DNA of 64,000 nucleotides from Diphasiastrum complanatum (taxonomy: Eukaryota; Streptophyta; Lycopodiopsida; Lycopodiales; Lycopodiaceae). The stretch lies in contig CM055095.1 of NCBI GenBank assembly GCA_029204225.1, positions 33,538,590 through 33,602,589 of the forward strand. Direction: 5' to 3'. The notes below the pieces were generated by a model. That model saw only the letters and a program-made list of their open reading frames with translations, was not told the DNA's origin and did no database searches. The stretch's first letter is position 1. Each line of letters starts with the position of its first letter. The translations under genes were made by a program, and so were the position numbers. Below are positions 22,987-33,907 of this stretch, in pieces.

Positions 22987-23817
22987 CTAATCTCTGGTAT
23001 CCTCGATCGGCTTCAACTCATGGAGAGGAGCACGTAGTGCTCGTCTTTCCCTGGATTCGTCAACATCTGATCCTTTATCTTCTTCCTTGATGGCATCAGA
23101 CATAGCTAATTTGAGGCTCATATATTCATCATTGGATTTAAACTCGCGTCTAATCCATCTTGGAAGGCTGACTAAAAACCAGATGATGAGCATCTGTTCG
23201 AAGGGCTATTCTTGTACTTGACTTTTGAGGCATTTGAAATGCTCGATATAGTCTCATACGCGCTCATCCTTTGCCATCTTGATGTTACTCAATTTGACAA
23301 AAGGACTCTCGATCAAGCAAAAGAGCTTAAAATGCTTGACAAATGACTCTTTTAGAATTGACCAGTTTGTCTTTTCGTCACGATCAAGGTTGGAAAACCA
23401 ATCACGTGCTTTGGTAATCATGGTCATCGAAAACAGCTGGACCATAGCATCGGGAGATGTTTCGCCATACACACCACATGCATTCTCAAAGATTTTCAAA
23501 AATCTTTGAGGGTCCAAACTACCGTCAAACTTTGGTAGATCTAGCTTGGGTGTACGTCTTTCAAAATGAGCTTTGTGGGTAGCAGGAACTCCATCAGGGT
23601 TGGTTCTGGCATGGGATGTTTCAACACCATGAACATGGGTTCTGGCTCGTGAGGACTCGGCTCTATCAGATTCTTGTCCTTTGAATGGATTTGTGGATGG
23701 CTCGTAGGGTTGGGACCACATTCGGTTGAATCTATGACATCTGATTTGTTCAGCTGTAGGGGACCTTATCTCGTATGGATAATCGTCTGGGATTTCAGGA
23801 TCTGTATGCTGGTCCAT
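22987..23817 (-). pseudogene. Gypsy-B gag (capsid region)
   Basis: M1 at 23817 (MDQHTDPEIPDDYPYEIRSP). A Pro- and charge-rich N-terminus is followed by the Retrotrans_gag domain: LPKFDGSLDPQRFLKIFENA and AMVQLFSMTMITKARDWFSN. The frame ends near 23254 and resumes in another frame, 23193-22987 (LVSLPRWIRREFKSNDEYMS). Gag assembles the particle; one frame break makes this copy defective. It lies upstream of the RT on the same strand. Confidence 0.85.
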
Positions 23818-24029
23818 TGGGTACTGGGGTATGAGTTTTTAGTATTGATGGTTTTTTAGGGTTTTTAATGTTTTTTTAGGAAGTCAAGAGAAAACTCAGT
23901 ATGAAAAGAGCTTTCTATTGGTATGGGTGTTGTTTTTTGAAAAAAAATTGGTGTTCATATTTTTTTTTTTTTCAGTCTCAATGGTTTTGAGAAGATGGTG
24001 GTTTGGTCGAAATGGCGAGATGGGTGTTA

Positions 24030-24640
24030 ATTGCTCCAGTCGAGCTTTAACCTGATTGCTTCGGTTGAGATCTGATCTGATTGTTGCCTTCGTCTCCGGT
24101 CGAGATCTAAGCAGGCACTTCGGCTCTTGTCGAGTTCTTAGCGAGCACTCCGGTTGAGATTCCAAAGAAGCACTTTGGTTGAGATTCCAGAAAAATGCTC
24201 TGGTCGAGATTCCAAAAAAACGCTTCAGTCGAGATTTCAAAAAAGCACTTTGGTCGAGATTCCAAAAAAACGCTTCGGTTGAGATTTAGGATGGGCCTCT
24301 GGTTGAGAGTTTATTGAGGTCTCCGGTTGAGATTTTATTGAGGTCTTCGGTTGAGAGTGAGGTGAGGCCTTCGGTTGAGATGTAAGCTGGGCCTTTGGTT
24401 GAGATTTCAGTTGGGGTCTCCGGTTGAGATTTCAGCTGGGGTCTCCGATTGAGATTTCAACTAGGCCTCCGGTTGAGAGTGAGGTGAGGCCTTCGGTTGA
24501 TATGTAACACAGGGGCTTCGGTTGGGATGTAACATAGGCCTCTAGTTGAGATTCAACACAGGGGCTCCGGTTGAGATGTAACACAGGCCTCTGGTTGAGA
24601 TTCAACATAGGGGCTCCGGTTGAGATGTAACACAGTAGTT
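24030..24640. repeat. 24-bp minisatellite in the Gypsy-B leader, about 24 units
   Basis: Degenerate tandem units of about 24-30 bp built on a (C/T)TCCGGTTGAGAT core with variable tails (AACACAGGGGC, TTCAGCTGGGGTC, CCAAAAAAACGC). It lies between the gag start at 23817 and the PBS/LTR boundary at about 24766, so it would be in the transcribed untranslated leader of the minus-strand element. Confidence 0.92.
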
Positions 24641-24748
24641 AACACACAATCGTAGAGTTAGGATGATATTGTCCAAGAACGGCCCTGTAATGATGCTATT
24701 CAAGAACGTGGCAGACTGGAAGTGTCAAAGAGATGTGCATGTGTTCAA

Positions 24749-24764
24749 GCAACAACTGGTGCCA
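24749..24764 (-). promoter_or_regulatory. Probable Gypsy-B primer binding site
   Basis: Minus GGCACCAGTTGTTGC just inside the LTR start. It resembles the GGCGCCGTTGCC-type PBS of plant gypsy elements but is diverged. Confidence 0.45.
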
Positions 24765-24766
24765 AA

Positions 24767-25830
24767 TGTTGACAGATTCCCTACTATAGAGGATCTATTG
24801 GTTTTGTAAAAGTTCTTTTTCTTACTTCTTCTACCTATCAGCAGAGACGGTGGGCTCTTGCTTAATGTTCTTTCTTGTTTCAAGCCCAAAATCAGGCAAA
24901 AGGGACGGGTTTTTGTTGTAGTATTATGTCCTGCCTGTCAGAGGACATCCGGATGGGTCACTCTTGAACTGAATGCACATGCATAATCAACCAAAATGCA
25001 AGCCAATGCATTAACAAATGATCTACGTTACTGCTCAATTGAACAACGATGGATTCCTACTTATACTTTGCTGCAAAATGAACTAAAGTCCAAGAATCAA
25101 GAAACCAACTAGTCTATTGATTCTTGGACATCCCAAGAACATCAAGAACTGGACTGTAAAGAAATATGCAAGAACTACACCACAGATCCAGCCTATGTAG
25201 TTTACCTAAATGCTGGCTCCTATATTAATCCACAAACAAGGAAAGAAACTAATCCACTCTACGAAAGCAGCAAACCTAATCCACTCTACAGTCCACAACC
25301 ACACACAAAAGGAGGGAAGGGCAAGATCATAAATGCATCACTCAAGAAACAAGCATGATCAAAGAGCTCAATGGATGCACCAAACTCATAAAAGCTCTTC
25401 TCATTTCAGCATGGAGTTAATACAATTCACAAAAAGCTCCTCTTCACAAAGAGAGAGTCTCTTAAATAAGCAAGAGAGCTCCTTAGGTGGCATCCTAGTG
25501 GAATTTCCACATTTCACAAACTACAAGTGGAATAATGCTCTCCACTAGAGGTCACCATCGAAAGGTGGCTCACTCTGCTTTCTTTAAGAGGGGTCTACTT
25601 GTATTTATTACATTTGCTTAGAAATACTAGCTTCTAGATGGTCATTCCATCTTCCGGGATTCACCACGAGGCTTACACAGTTCTTGCTTGCCATTCCTAA
25701 CTAGCATTTCTCGGCTCTTAGTCTTCATTCGTCTCGTTTTCTCAGAGACCTCCTCGGCCTAAGGCGAGAGGTGCTCTTGAGTTGCTCTGTCCGAGTACCT
25801 TGGGGATTCGTCAGAATCAGCCAATAGGTC
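24767..25830 (-). repeat. Gypsy-B 5' LTR
   Basis: Begins TGTTGACAG on the plus strand. The segment 25235-25830 is repeated at 61201-61801 (shared AGCTCCTTAGGTGGCATCCT, CTCGTTTTCTCAGAG). The outer boundary is inferred from the end of shared sequence and may be off by tens of bases. No coding content. Confidence 0.7.
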
Positions 25831-27060
25831 AAAAGCAGAATCAAGCCAACAAGGAGCTCATCCAAAGGATGGATATCAGATAAACCCACCTAAATCACGA
25901 GCTTCTTCAATAACCAATGGCAAAGTAGAAGTTTTGGTTATATCCTCTTTCATGTCACCGAACTCAATGGAGGACCATAATAGCCTACCAGTCTACTTTT
26001 GTGGAAGTTCCTAAGGGAAATCTATTACTAGTGTATGCCTATCAACTTAGAGATGATGGGGTAAGATGCTATGGATGCGGAGGGAAACATCGTCGTGTTG
26101 AATGTCCACATCGAGGGGATCCATCAACATTTCCCTCATGTTCACAATGTGAAGTTAATCATCCATGCCGAGATTGCCCGATGAAAAATTCACAAATAGC
26201 CAGGGCATTTGGCCTATGTAGACTGACATGCACCTGTGGTGACCCTTCCACCTCGAATGCACTATAAAAGAAAAATCTTGGTGCCATCGAGTTATGAAAT
26301 GAGTGATGAAGAGGACAATCTGACAAAAGTCTCAAAGTGCACAAAGATACCCTCGGGCAAACAGGTAAAACCATCACAGAGAAGACAGAGATGGTAGAAT
26401 CCATCACGCCAATGGTAACTAAGAAAGTCAAGAAATTGGCATCCGATGAAGTCCAACGGATTTTACCTAGTCTCTTGGCGCAATCATTGCAAAGAATTGT
26501 TAGTGATGAATTACCAAGGGGACTAGCGTCAACAGAGCAACTTGAAGGCAATTCAGCACAATATCCAAGGAACAGTGCCATCACACAGCCTTCAACGGGA
26601 AAGTGCAATGACCATGGGAAGACTAAAGTTGATGATTGTTCCTCAACGAGCAAGATTCAACCAAAGTCTCATTGTTCCACAATGCAGCAGCCCAAGACGA
26701 CACCAAATTCGGGTATATCCATTCTCAAAAGGCCAAATCTAGGGAATCCAAGCCCAATTAGGCCTCCAGTCCAGCAAGCATCAGCGCGTACAACGACAAC
26801 ACCTGGTCTTCAATTTGTAAGATTGACTTCGGAGGAAAGTCGTCAGGTTCAAGCATACCACTACCTGGATTGACAAAGTAGTCAAACGAGTACGCCGTAT
26901 CCACATTACGAATTGGGAGAGCCTACGATGTTGGAATGAGTTGCGCCAATCCATGAGGATCCTATTTTATCTTGGGATACTCTGACGGAATGTTTCAACT
27001 ACCCAATTGTTGATGAACAAGGTTATTTGGTATGGCTACCAGACCCTTATGGGTATTGTT
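25831..27060 (+). pseudogene. Gypsy-C gag C-terminal region with two zinc knuckles
   Basis: The frame 26001-26267 has two knuckles, CYGCGGKHRRVEC (26067-26105) and CSQCEVNHPCRDC (26139-26177), both CX2CX3HX4C, then a stop. The frame 26337-26873 continues as an Arg/Ser/Pro-rich tail (..LASDEVQRILPSLLAQSLQ..), with short codons to a stop near 27060. It is recognised as retroelement gag by the paired knuckles and the neighbouring gypsy LTR. The N-terminal capsid is missing or unrecognised. Knuckles would bind genomic RNA. Confidence 0.65.
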
Positions 27061-27416
27061 GAAAATCTGACAAGTCCAGGTTCTTGTTGATCAACAATAA
27101 ATAAAGCCTCCGGTTTTACGGAAGCGAATTCTATCCACACTTTTCCTGAAGCACCCATGTTCCAGCAATAAAAGAACCAACAAAAGTGCCCCTTCACGAC
27201 AGTTGCAGCATAGTGCTGAGGGACCGACACTACTTTGGGCTGTGGACCCTGTTGTAGGTATTTCCTTCACAATAATAAACAAGTGGGTCCCACCACTTGA
27301 AATACTATTGGCCAAGCCTTAACTAGTGGGCCCTGCCATAGTACAGTGTACAATAGAATAATAAGTGTGAGGGCACTGGCATCCTAGGTGTGTAAGCCCA
27401 ACCCAATGAGCACACT
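27061..27416 (+). repeat. Gypsy-C LTR fragment
   Basis: Shares GAGGGACCGACACTACTTT, CCTGTTGTAGG and GCATCCTAGGTGTGTAAGCCC with 46330-46450 and 10010-10100. It is replaced at about 27417 by the Copia-3 LTR. Confidence 0.65.
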
Positions 27417-28390
27417 AACTACAAAGGCTTGCTAGCTTTCAGCCCTTCACCTGATGGAGATGTTCGCGAATACAAACATCTGGAGACACAAAACATGAAG
27501 AGTTTCGCGAACGCAAAAGTCAACGGAGATGAAGACGAACGATTCACGAACACAAAAGATCCATGAACGAGATTCCTTCGCGGTCCAGTGCGGAAGAAGG
27601 CAGACGAGATAAATGAAACTCGTTTAGAGCTCACGCCCCAAGGAGTACCACCAAAGATCACGCAAGTACCCAAAAGTACAATAATCTGATATGATGGTAT
27701 GACGTCAGCAGATATTTCCTAGGTCGTGGCCAATCTGCCATTCTTGTGATTCTCTGGTTAGTTGTAGATGCTTAATCACTCTAATTTTAGATTTACAAAG
27801 AGAGGCCGTACTTACTGGATCATCCTTGACATATAGATAAAAAAAAACAGAATACACATAGTGTAACAGAGTGAAGAAGTCTGATGCTAGTAAGCAATCA
27901 AGACGATATATAGAATACATGTTCGCCTGCATGCAAAGATAATTATTAGGATCAGAAGATCCAACTGTCCGCCAGTGAAGCGAGACTACTACTCGTGAGA
28001 GAACCGTGTTTCTTTCACGCAAATGCACTGCGTGGATTTGCATGCAGTGCTTGAAGAAATTCAGAGAAAATTAATATAGATTATTTTCTTGTTGTGTCTA
28101 ATCTTGAATGTTGAATGCTTATGCTGATATCTCATATGTTTGAGTTTTCTTGTTTATTTGAATTTTGCAATTTGGTTGAAACTAAGTCAAATGTTGCATT
28201 AATTTTATGAATGTAGATCAGCAGTGACTGACTACACTTTAGAGGATTGTAGGAGTGATTCAGTTGGCAATGTCCAGTGGTCCCATCTGAACTCCATCCG
28301 AACTGAAGAGAGTCGTGATTGATTTGCCTTCACGAAAGTTTCGCGAATCCGACGAATTTCTCATCAGTCGATTATCTTTTCTTCTCATCA
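27417..28390 (+). repeat. Copia-3 5' LTR
   Basis: 974 bp, ends ..TTCTCATCA then G and the PBS. It contains palindromes TTCGCGAA at 27463, 27504 and 28340. The outer end is fused to gypsy sequence. Confidence 0.85.
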
Positions 28391-28391
28391 G

Positions 28392-28403
28392 TGGTATCAG
28401 AGC
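28392..28403 (+). promoter_or_regulatory. Primer binding site of Copia-3
   Basis: Perfect TGGTATCAGAGC one base after the LTR. Confidence 0.92.
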
Positions 28404-28506
28404 AGGTTATCCTGTCATATTCTAACATAGCCAAGAAGCTAGCAGATCCAGGAGGCCAAGCATTCAGACATACAACCATCAACAAAGAAACAGACTTCAA
28501 GAAGCA

Positions 28507-29277
28507 ATGGCTTCGATCAATAGCATGCAGAGCAAGATTTGCACTATACTTGATTCTTCAGGATCTAACTTTCTAGCCTGGAAAGTTAAGACATCTTTAA
28601 TACTCAAGGGTGAAGGACTCTTCTCCTGGGTGGATGGCACAGAAGAAATGCCTACGACAACAAACAAGGAGCTAGGCAAATGGAGGGAGAAAAATGACAA
28701 GGCAGTAGCCTTGCTATCATCTTCCATCAAAGATAGCCTTACACTTGACCTGGCTACACTCTCCAAAGCTAAGGAGATGTGGGATGTATTGCTCACAAGA
28801 TTTCAGACGAAATCAAGAGGTCAGATCATGATACTGGAAGATCAGCTGACAAATCTACAATGGGATGGAAAAGACCTCACCTCCTTCGTGAGAAAGATGA
28901 AGGATCTGTTTCTATCTCTACACAACTCTGGAGCAGAGAATGCAGTATCAACTGAGAAGCAGCTCACATACCTGTTGAGAGCCTTACCTAGATTTTTGTA
29001 GATGACATGAACCCTGCTCGCAAAAGATCCTACCATGAACCTCGAAAAGGCGATTGTCAAAATTCGAGAGGAAGTCGAGGCCAGAGAACACCCTGATCAC
29101 AAGGATGGTTCTGACCAGGCCCTCTACGACAACAGAGAAAAATCCAAGAAACAATTCAAGCCTAAGAGGGAGTCGAATCAAAAGCAGGATCATGACCAAC
29201 AAGCAAAGGAGACCAACAAGAACAACTGAAAGACCAAAGAGAGGTCGAAACAACAAGATACAGACAAGAAGACCTGC
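28507..29277 (+). pseudogene. Copia-3 gag
   Basis: Starts MASINSMQSKICTILDSSGS at 28507. DUF4219/UBN2-type gag (FLAWKVKTSLILKGEGLFSW, LEDQLTNLQWDGKDLTSFVR) ends at a stop at 28999-29001, inside the ..LPRFL region. A Lys/Glu-rich linker follows in another frame (29035-29229) with a further stop before the knuckles. Structural protein of the particle; inactivated by these stops. Confidence 0.85.
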
Positions 29278-30411
29278 GTGAGATGCAGAAGAGACGGACA
29301 TACAGTAGATTCCTGTTGGCTCAATCCCAAAATTGAGTGTATCCATTGCCATAAGAAGAGTCATGCATCCATGGATTGCCGCCAAAACCCAAGAAACAGG
29401 TCAGCACAGAACAGACAGGAGAACAACAATAGTTCTTCCTATGTCGAGGAGCCCGAGAGCTCGAAGATGGGCAAAGAAAGAATGAACAAATATTTTTTGA
29501 CTGCCTACATCTATGAAGATGTGTGTGCAGCATCAACGTCTGACACACATGAGGTGATCCTAGATTCAGGAGCCACCTCACACTTTGTGACATCAAGACG
29601 AATAATGTCTAATTTCAAAAGCGCAGATCCCTCAAGATTCATAGTTCTTGGAGATGGATCTAGACATCAAGTGAACGACATTGGTTCATTGTGGCTCAAC
29701 AGCAATGACAGAGACAGACGACTTGAAGATGTTCTGTTCATGACAACTCTGCAGCAAGACTTGCTCTCTGTAGCAAGAATGGCAGATGCAGAGATGTGTG
29801 TGACATTTTTTAACGAAGCGTGCAACGTGATTGACGCCAGCACCAACACTCTCATAGCTCAAGGCAGAAGGAAAGACAACCTATATCATCTGAAAGTGTG
29901 CCTACCTAAAGATCAGATGCATCAGACCCATGACGACTCGCCAGACACTCTGTGGCACAGAAGACTCTACCACATGAACTCAATGGCACTTTACCAGGCA
30001 AGTCATCATGGAGTGATAACAGGGGTCAGCATCTCGAATGCAACCAGTTTGACCACCTGTGATGCATGTTTGAAAGGCAAGATGTCATGCACTCCATTCG
30101 TCAAAGACTCCTACAGAACGATTAAGATTCTGGAGCTAGTGCATTCTGATATCTGTGGACCATTCAACGTGATCTCAGTAGGAGGTTCAAAATATTATAT
30201 TCAAAATAAATCTGAAGCACTCGATAAATTCACAGAATATGTGAATTGGACAGAGAGATGTACATGCAGCAAGGTGAAGCAGATCAGAACGGATCGAGGT
30301 GGCGAATATATCGTGAATCACGTCACTGACTTCTGCAATGATCATGGTATTATTCACAGAAGAACTGTAGCCTACACAATGGCATTGCTGAACGAAAGAA
30401 CAGGACCCTAA
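29275..30411 (+). pseudogene. Copia-3 zinc knuckles, protease, pre-integrase and integrase
   Basis: Two canonical CX2CX4HX4C knuckles lie at 29275-29316 (CVRCRRDGHTVDSC) and 29338-29379 (CIHCHKKSHASMDC). Protease motif ILDSGATSHFV has its Asp codon at 29563. Pre-integrase follows with LWHRRLYHMNS...CDACLKGK, then integrase HSDICGPF and RTDRGGEYIV. About 90 bp of the integrase core after GGSKYY is missing, joining it to IQNKSEALDKF. The frame ends at 30411 next to the third catalytic residue, and the AERKNRT segment continues in the next frame. Two knuckles rather than one separates this family from Copia-1 and Copia-2. Confidence 0.85.
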
Positions 30412-30869
30412 TGAAAGCAGTTAGATGCATGATGGCCTATTCAAAAGCTCCAAGGGCACTGTGGTCTGAAGCAGTAGCTATAGCCGCATACATCCAAAAC
30501 AGGACAGACAAATCTAGTGTTTCTCACACGACACCACATGAGATATGGTGGGGTAGAAAGCCCAACCTGTCTCACGTCAGAATCTTTGGTTGTGCAGCAT
30601 ATGCACATATTCCTGATAAGCTTCGAAAGAAACTTGATGAAAAAGCCGAGCATGGATTTCTAGTAGGTTATGACAACAAATCTTCATACTACAGAGTCTA
30701 CATGCCAGACACGAACACTGTGAAAACAGTGAGGGATGTCAAATTTGACGAGAGCAGGACTATGGCCAATGAAGATCTTGTCAGCTACGAAGTTCTGGAG
30801 AGACAATACTATGACCTGCCGCCAGTGACAGAGGGAGCAGCAGGCGAACACAAAAACAAAGATTTTTGA
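30411..30869 (+). pseudogene. Copia-3 integrase C-terminal region
   Basis: 152-codon frame beginning MKAVRCMMAYSKAPRALWSE, with IWWGRKPNLSHVRIFGCAAY and EHGFLVGYDNKSSYYRVYMP, the conserved tail of copia integrases before RT. It ends in a stop at 30869, just before the RT frame at 30882. Confidence 0.85.
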
Positions 30870-30881
30870 GTCATTTCCCAT

Positions 30882-32390
30882 TTGAACGACGAATCTGACG
30901 AAGAAAGATTTGAGAGACAACCTGCCACCGCAGTTCTTGTAAACCAAGATGGTTCCGGACTGAGCAGAGCAGACAAGGGCAAAGGCATAGCTGTTTCAGG
31001 AGGATCTCCCAGAAGGTCGATAAGACCACGAAGAGCACCGACAATATATGTGCTAGGCAGCTCAGCTTCCACAACAGAAGATTTTTGCGGGTTCAGTGAC
31101 AAACCACAAACATTCGAGGAGGCGATTGAAAGTCTAGAAAAGGACAGATGGATCCAAGCCATGAATGAAGAGATGGAGTCCATGAGGAAGAACCAGGTAT
31201 GGACATTGGAGCCATTACCGCATAAGCGCAAGACTGTCAAATGCAAATGGTTCTTCAAGCTCAAATATGGACCAGATGGAAATGTGACGAAATACAAGGC
31301 AAGACTGGCAGTGAAGGATTTCTCTCAGAGATACGGTATTGACTGTTTTGAAACCTTCTCTCTTGTCATCAAACATTTGTCCCTACATCTATTATTTGCA
31401 TATGCAGCAGCTTATGACCTCAGAATCCACATTGTGGACAAGAAGATAGCCTTCTTGGATGGCGAATTAGACGAAGAGGTCTATATGGATCAGCCCCTAG
31501 AATTCGTCTCAAATTCACTTCCTGACTATGTATGTAGAATGCATAGAAGCATCTACGGTCTGAAACAGTCAGCCCGACAATGGTACAAGCAGAAAGATCA
31601 AGCCCTGAAATCATTAGGATTCAATCCTTTGTTGGCTGACTCCAATGTGTATGTCAGAATTACAAATGGACAGATCATCATAGTGGCTGTATATTTGGAC
31701 GACACTCTGATACTTTGTAGGAGTGAGCAGCTAATTGCTGAGGTGAAGACAGACATCTCGAAACATTTTGAGATAGTGGATCTGGGAGAAGCCAGTTGTT
31801 ACCTAGGCTTGCAAATTGAAAGGGACTACAAGGGAGGTAGGTTATACCTTGACCAGTCCAGATACACCCAGAAGATCCTAGAGGACTTTGGGATGCTGAA
31901 TTACAAAGGAGCGAACCCTCCAATGCTCGCAAGGATGGTGCTAACGAATGATGACTGTCCAAGGACTAAGGAAAAGAGAGAACAGATGCAACTCACACCT
32001 TACAAGAAGCTGATAGGATCACTGATGTATCTTGCAGACAACACATGTCCTAATATTGCCTATGCAATATTCATAATGAGCCAATTCTGCACGAATCTAG
32101 GCTCGACACATTGGAAGATTGTGAAACAGATTTTGCAATATCTTCAATCAACGAGGGATTATGGCTTGTGTTATTGTTGTGGTGCAGGTTTCAGGATACT
32201 TTCCTTCAGCGATGCTAGCTGGGCATCTCTCAAGGATGATTGTAAAAGCATCTCAGGAGGATGCACCATCACATCAGGAGCAGCAGTTCTCTGGGTCAGC
32301 AAGAAGAAGACTGTTGTAGCCCAGTCATCTTGTGAAGGTAAGTATGTAGCAGTAGCAATGATGGCCAGCGAAATAATTTGGCTAAAGTAG
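30882..32390 (+). pseudogene. Copia-3 reverse transcriptase and RNase H (502 codons)
   Basis: RVT_2 domain with KCKWFFKLKYGPDGNVTKYK, the first Asp in IVDKKIAFLDGELDEE, YGLKQSARQWY, and active site Y271-L-D-D (31692). RNase H follows: SFSDASWASLKDD, then SSCEGKYVAVAMM, where the usual EAEY is EGKY, then a stop after IIWLK. The remaining RNase H (DNTSAI-like, ADIFTKALDKG) is in 32400-32650 in other frames. A long open stretch suggests fairly recent inactivation. Confidence 0.87.
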
Positions 32391-32681
32391 TTCCCAGACG
32401 AATTGGACGAAACAAGAAATGAGCCTCTAGTCTTGCAGATGGACAGCACCTCTGCAATACACCTGATGAAAGATCCCGTGTTTCATTCCCGAACAAAGCA
32501 CATTGCGATCAAGTATCATTTGATTAGGGACTTATTGAAAAGAAGATGATGCAGACCACCTTCATAGAAATAATCAAAGACATGGTTGCTGACATCTTCA
32601 CAAAGGCCTTGGACAAAGGACTCTTTGAGAGGCAAACGAGCAGTCTCGGGATCATAAAGCTATCATGGTTTGAGAGGGAGC

Positions 32682-33329
32682 TAAAGAAACAAAATGTTTC
32701 TAATTACAAAGGCTTGCTAGCTTTCAGCCCTTTGCTTGGCGAAGATGTTCGCGAACCCGAACATCTAGAGACACAAAACACGAAGAGTTTCGCGAATGCG
32801 AAATTCAACGGAGACGAAGACGAACGGTTTGCAAACACGAAAGATCCACAAACAAGATTCCTTTGCGGTCCAGTAAAGAAGGCAGACAAGGTAGAAGATC
32901 CAACTGTCCACTAGTAAAGCAAGACTACTACTCGTGAGAGAACCGTGTTTCTTTTGCGCCAATGCACTATGTGTCTTCGCATGCAGTGCTTGAAGAAATT
33001 TAGAGAAAATTAATATAGATTATTTTCTTGTTGTGTCTGATCTTGAATGTTGAATGCTTAAGCTAATATTTTATATGTCTGAGGTTTCTTGTTCATTTGA
33101 ATTCCGCAATTTGGCTGAAACTAAGTCAAATGCTGCATTAATTTTATGAACGTAGATCAGAAGTAACTAACTACACTCTGGACGATTGTAGGAGCAATTC
33201 AGCTGGCAGTGTTCAGTGGTCGCATCTAAACTCCATCCGAGCTGAAGAGAGTCGTGATTGATTCGCCTTTATGAAAGTTTCATGAATCCGACGAATTTCT
33301 CATCAATCAATCACCTTTTTTTCTCATCA
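32682..33329 (+). repeat. Copia-3 3' LTR, internally deleted
   Basis: Starts TAAAGAAAC (TG mutated to TA) after a polypurine tract and ends ..CTCATCA. It lacks about 320 bp found in the 5' LTR between GAAGGCAGAC and GAAGATCCAACTG. TTCGCGAA at 32748 and 32789. Confidence 0.83.
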
Positions 33330-33330
33330 G

Positions 33331-33342
33331 TGGTATCAGAGC
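33331..33342 (+). promoter_or_regulatory. Extra primer binding site after the Copia-3 3' LTR
   Basis: Perfect TGGTATCAGAGC in the position a PBS has after a 5' LTR, followed by ATATCACGATTC, which is also found after the LTR at 62543-63528 (minus strand). Confidence 0.85.
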
Positions 33343-33907
33343 ATATCACGATTCAATCAATCCCATTATCTGAACATATAGCTAATTCAGAGTTGAAGGA
33401 ATTTCTGCTAAAAGTTATGTTTAACAACTTCGGCTAATTCCCTACACACATTAGTCAGAATTATTACTTGCTGGTGTCGCCTGAAAATCCGTGTTAGAGT
33501 AACTGAAATTCAGTATAACTTAAGAGATGTGTGTGACGCAAACAGAATAGTATCACAATCAATCACAGATCATATAGAGTGTGTTCGCACAAATGATAAG
33601 AAGTAATTCTGTGAGAGATAACAAAAGAAAAGAATGTTCAAGCTATAAGAACTTGCTCTTCGATCTCTATTGATACTCAGCTCTGCATAGAAATGCGTAT
33701 GTACAATGGATGGCACATAGTGCTATCCTTATAGGAATGTTCTTCAGCCTCAATGTCGCTTATGAACCGTCAAATGTTGGTTTTGAACTTCTATTGCGTC
33801 TTTAGAACGTCACATTTTCTACTCAAAATATGAATTTACAAAGTGCGAAATAGGCCTTTACATGTATTTAGGCACTATAGCACATTTTATATATATGGAA
33901 ATTGAAA
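33343..33907. other. AT-rich stretch with no recognised gene
   Basis: Begins as the leader of the PBS at 33331. No open frame with retroelement motifs was seen. It may contain decayed LTR sequence before Copia-4 RNase H starts near 33908. Confidence 0.5.

Larger units (their letters stand above)
27417..33330 (+). mobile_element. Copia-3, Ty1/copia element with decayed coding region
   Basis: 5' LTR 27417-28390 (missing about 25 bp at its outer end), PBS 28392-28403, gag to RNase H 28507-32580, PPT (GAGAGGGAG) about 32672-32680, 3' LTR 32682-33329. Domain order and motifs are those of Ty1/copia. The 3' LTR lacks about 320 bp that the 5' LTR and the LTR at 62543-63528 retain. Another PBS follows the 3' LTR, so the right LTR may belong to a second, tandem unit. 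Confidence 0.88.

Noticed and set aside
21891-23817. Endogenous plant pararetrovirus
   Set aside because: The RT belongs with gypsy by its [11 protein letters not shown] and YIDDILVFS context and lies between a gypsy gag and an LTR; no movement protein or coat protein motifs were seen.
24030-24640. Possible CRISPR-like array
   Set aside because: Units are contiguous, degenerate and without constant-length unique spacers; the context is a gypsy leader in a plant genome. It is a minisatellite.
26159-26653. 164-codon minus-strand frame
   Set aside because: Antisense to the gypsy gag with zinc knuckles at 26001-26873; no recognisable motif of its own.
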